From Prado023 sp049688395 (lineage in GTDB: Bacteria > Actinomycetota > Actinomycetes > S36-B12 > CAIYMF01), in contig JBAVKQ010000066.1 of assembly GCA_049688395.1 (NCBI GenBank), forward strand, positions 1 through 6,682: a stretch of 6,682 nucleotides of DNA. The letters are read 5' to 3'. Made by a program: the position numbers and the translations under genes. The stretch's first letter is position 1. Each line of letters opens with the position of its first letter. Below, piece after piece: positions 5,389-6,682 of this stretch. The notes beneath the pieces were generated by a model, which was not told the DNA's origin, did no database searches, and was given only the letters and a program-made list of their open reading frames with translations.

Positions 5389-6234
5389 TCAGTTGCCCGT
5401 GAAGTGGGCGTCGCGGCGCTCCACGAACGAGCGCACACCCTCGGCGGCGTCCTGGCTGGCCAGGATGTCGGGCAGGACCTCGCGCAGGTGCGCCACCGCA
5501 GCCGCGGGGCCGTGGTCGCGAGCCATGTGCGCGTTGGCCAGCGTGCCCGCCACCGCCAGGGGTGCCTGCGCGGCGATCAGCTCGGCGATCTCGATGGCCC
5601 GCCCCAGTTGCGCGCCCGGCTCGACGATTTCCTGGACCAACCCGATCCGCAGCGCCTCGGACGCCCCGAACTCCTGTCCGGTGAGCAGGAAGCGCATCGC
5701 ATTGCCCCAGCCGAGGCTGGCCTGCGCACGGAAGGTGGCGCCGCCGAACGGCATGATCCCGCGGCCCACCTCGAGCTGGCGGAAGCGCACGTCCGAGGCG
5801 GCCACGACGATGTCGGCGGCCAGGGCGAGCTCGATGCTCAGCGTGTAGGCGATGCCCTGCGCGGCCAGCACCACAGGCTTGCCGACCGGCGGCCCCCACA
5901 CCCCGAACGGGTCGACGCCATGATCCCCGGACAGGGCGCCGGGGCCCTGCGCGGCGACCGCTGGGCCTACCTCGGCCAAGTCCAGGCCCGCGGAGAAGTG
6001 CTCCCCGACCCCGTGCACGACCCCGACCCGCAGGTCCGGGTCGGCGGCGAGTTGCGCGTAGGCCGCAGCGACGGCATCGATCGTGGCCAGGTTCCAGGCG
6101 TTGCGCTTCTCGGGACGGTCGACCCCGATCAGCAGCAGGTGGCCGCGGCGCTCGACCAGCACGGGGCTCCTGGGCTGCGGTGCGGGCTGAGGTGCGGGCT
6201 GCGGTGCGGGCTGGGCGGTGTCTGCGTCGGTCAT
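5389..6234 (-). CDS. Crotonase / enoyl-CoA hydratase-isomerase family protein
   Basis: This 281-residue protein has a crotonase fold, acting on acyl-CoA thioesters. Residues 1-23 are a Pro/Ala/Gln-rich leader; the domain starts near LVERRGHLLLIGVDRPEKRNAW (26-47). The first oxyanion-hole block is HFSAGLDL (79-86). The second, usually GYALGGGCELAL, reads GIAYTLSIELALAADI (127-142), so the Gly pair is missing. Both hydratase glutamates appear kept: E135 in IELAL and E155 in QLEVGRGI; PFGGAT (162-167) replaces PGAGGT. These features match an actinobacterial subgroup I recall by its YTLGIEL motif, whose reaction is not established to my knowledge; here even that Gly is Ser (S133). The ATG at 6234 overlaps the ecfT stop as ATGA, which fixes the start and implies translational coupling. 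The open frame extends to 6510 but that part is a shadow of ecfT. Hydratase, isomerase or hydrolase activity cannot be told apart. Confidence 0.88.
   Translation of the reverse strand: MTDADTAQPAPQPAPQPAPQPRSPVLVERRGHLLLIGVDRPEKRNAWNLATIDAVAAAYAQLAADPDLRVGVVHGVGEHFSAGLDLAEVGPAVAAQGPGALSGDHGVDPFGVWGPPVGKPVVLAAQGIAYTLSIELALAADIVVAASDVRFRQLEVGRGIMPFGGATFRAQASLGWGNAMRFLLTGQEFGASEALRIGLVQEIVEPGAQLGRAIEIAELIAAQAPLAVAGTLANAHMARDHGPAAAVAHLREVLPDILASQDAAEGVRSFVERRDAHFTGN
6172..6213 (-). repeat. 12-bp tandem repeat encoding APQP units in the crotonase N-terminus
   Basis: Three 12-bp units (GGGCTGCGGTGC on the + strand, at 6172, 6184 and 6196) plus a 6-bp partial encode A-P-Q-P three times, residues 10-21 of the crotonase. 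The middle unit differs only by a synonymous change (CCT for CCG). The length is a multiple of 3, so copy changes would keep frame and only alter a flexible leader. Confidence 0.85.
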
Positions 6235-6682
6235 CCCCCGATGATGCCAGCCCCGCCCACCGCAATCGCCACTCCCAGCAGCCCGACCGCGACCGCGACG
6301 CTGTCGAGCCATCGCCAGCGGACCGGACGTGCGACCGTGCGCGGCCCGGCGGCCAGCCCACGTGCGTCCAGAGCCACCGCCAGCCGGCCGCCGCGGCGCA
6401 ACGCCGCCACCAGCAGCCGGAACGTCATCGAGGCGAACTGCCGTGCGTGCGCCCGAACGCCGCTGCCCGCGAGCCCACGGGCCCGGTTGGCGCGGCCCAG
6501 CACCGCCCACTCCTCGCCCAGCAGCGGGAGCAGCCTCAGCCCGGCCAGCACTGCATAGGCGGCGCGCGCCGGCACCCGCAACCGGACGACCAACGCATCG
6601 GCCAGGCGGGTCGGATCCACCGCGACCGCGGCCACCAGCCCGGGCAGCGCCACCGCGAGCACGCGACTGGCAGGTAGGGAAG
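6231..6682 (-). CDS. ecfT: ECF-transporter transmembrane subunit EcfT, C-terminal part (cut by window edge)
   Basis: About 150 codons are visible; the frame runs open through the right edge, so the N-terminus is missing. A GTG at 6662 is in frame but would make an improbably short protein, since EcfT/CbiQ proteins are usually 200-270 aa. The diagnostic signs are the two Ala-Arg-Gly motifs, in GRANRARGLAG (ARG at 6482-6474) and VALDARGLA (ARG at 6365-6357), through which EcfT contacts the ATPases, and the preceding LRLLPLLGEEW segment. A hydrophobic helix lies before this region and another at the C-terminus (VAVAVGLLGVAIAVGGAGIIGG). It acts in the membrane, coupling ATP hydrolysis to a vitamin- or metal-binding S component. 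The ATPase and S-component genes are expected beyond the right edge, upstream in transcription. The substrate cannot be inferred. Its TGA overlaps the crotonase ATG. Confidence 0.85.
   Translation of the reverse strand, partial: SLPASRVLAVALPGLVAAVAVDPTRLADALVVRLRVPARAAYAVLAGLRLLPLLGEEWAVLGRANRARGLAGSGVRAHARQFASMTFRLLVAALRRGGRLAVALDARGLAAGPRTVARPVRWRWLDSVAVAVGLLGVAIAVGGAGIIGG

Noticed and set aside
5176..6558. A 460-codon open frame on + antisense to crotonase and ecfT
   Set aside because: No family features; it is the shadow of conserved - strand genes.

Overview
The window is about 6.7 kb of very GC-rich DNA (roughly 70% by eye) with strong third-position G/C bias. The start signals look actinobacterial: several genes have no Shine-Dalgarno sequence but a TANNNT-like hexamer 6-7 nt before the start codon, as in leaderless transcripts. 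A high-GC actinomycete is the best reading. I cannot place it more finely.

The left two thirds (127-4319) reads on the + strand. It holds a YbdK/GCS2-type carboxylate-amine ligase and, 6 nt later, an M20D amidohydrolase; a tandem array of six 14-bp units that starts inside the hydrolase gene; a small CPDC glutaredoxin; an aquaporin Z; and a ComEB-like dCMP deaminase. The right third (4450-6682) reads on the - strand. In transcription order it holds an ECF-transporter EcfT subunit cut by the window edge, a crotonase overlapping EcfT by ATGA, and a hexose-6-phosphate 1-epimerase. The two blocks converge on a 130-bp gap at 4320-4449. A divergent gene may leave the left edge on the - strand, but support is weak.

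Most genes are ordinary metabolic or stress functions: amide-bond formation and cleavage, thiol redox, water flux, thymidylate precursor supply, sugar-phosphate anomer interconversion and acyl-CoA chemistry. Only two pairs look transcriptionally linked: ligase with M20D hydrolase, and EcfT with crotonase.

I see no phage, CRISPR, toxin-antitoxin or transposon genes and no clearly new multi-gene system. The unusual material is mostly non-coding. There is a 21-bp hairpin behind aqpZ whose distal arm contains the likely -10 of the next gene. There is a 53-nt nested palindrome between the crotonase and epimerase genes. The 14-bp array supplies the stop codon of one gene and possibly the -35 of the next. 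The same leaderless start layout recurs at three or four genes. Among the proteins, the ligase/hydrolase pair and the crotonase with altered oxyanion-hole residues deserve a second look.
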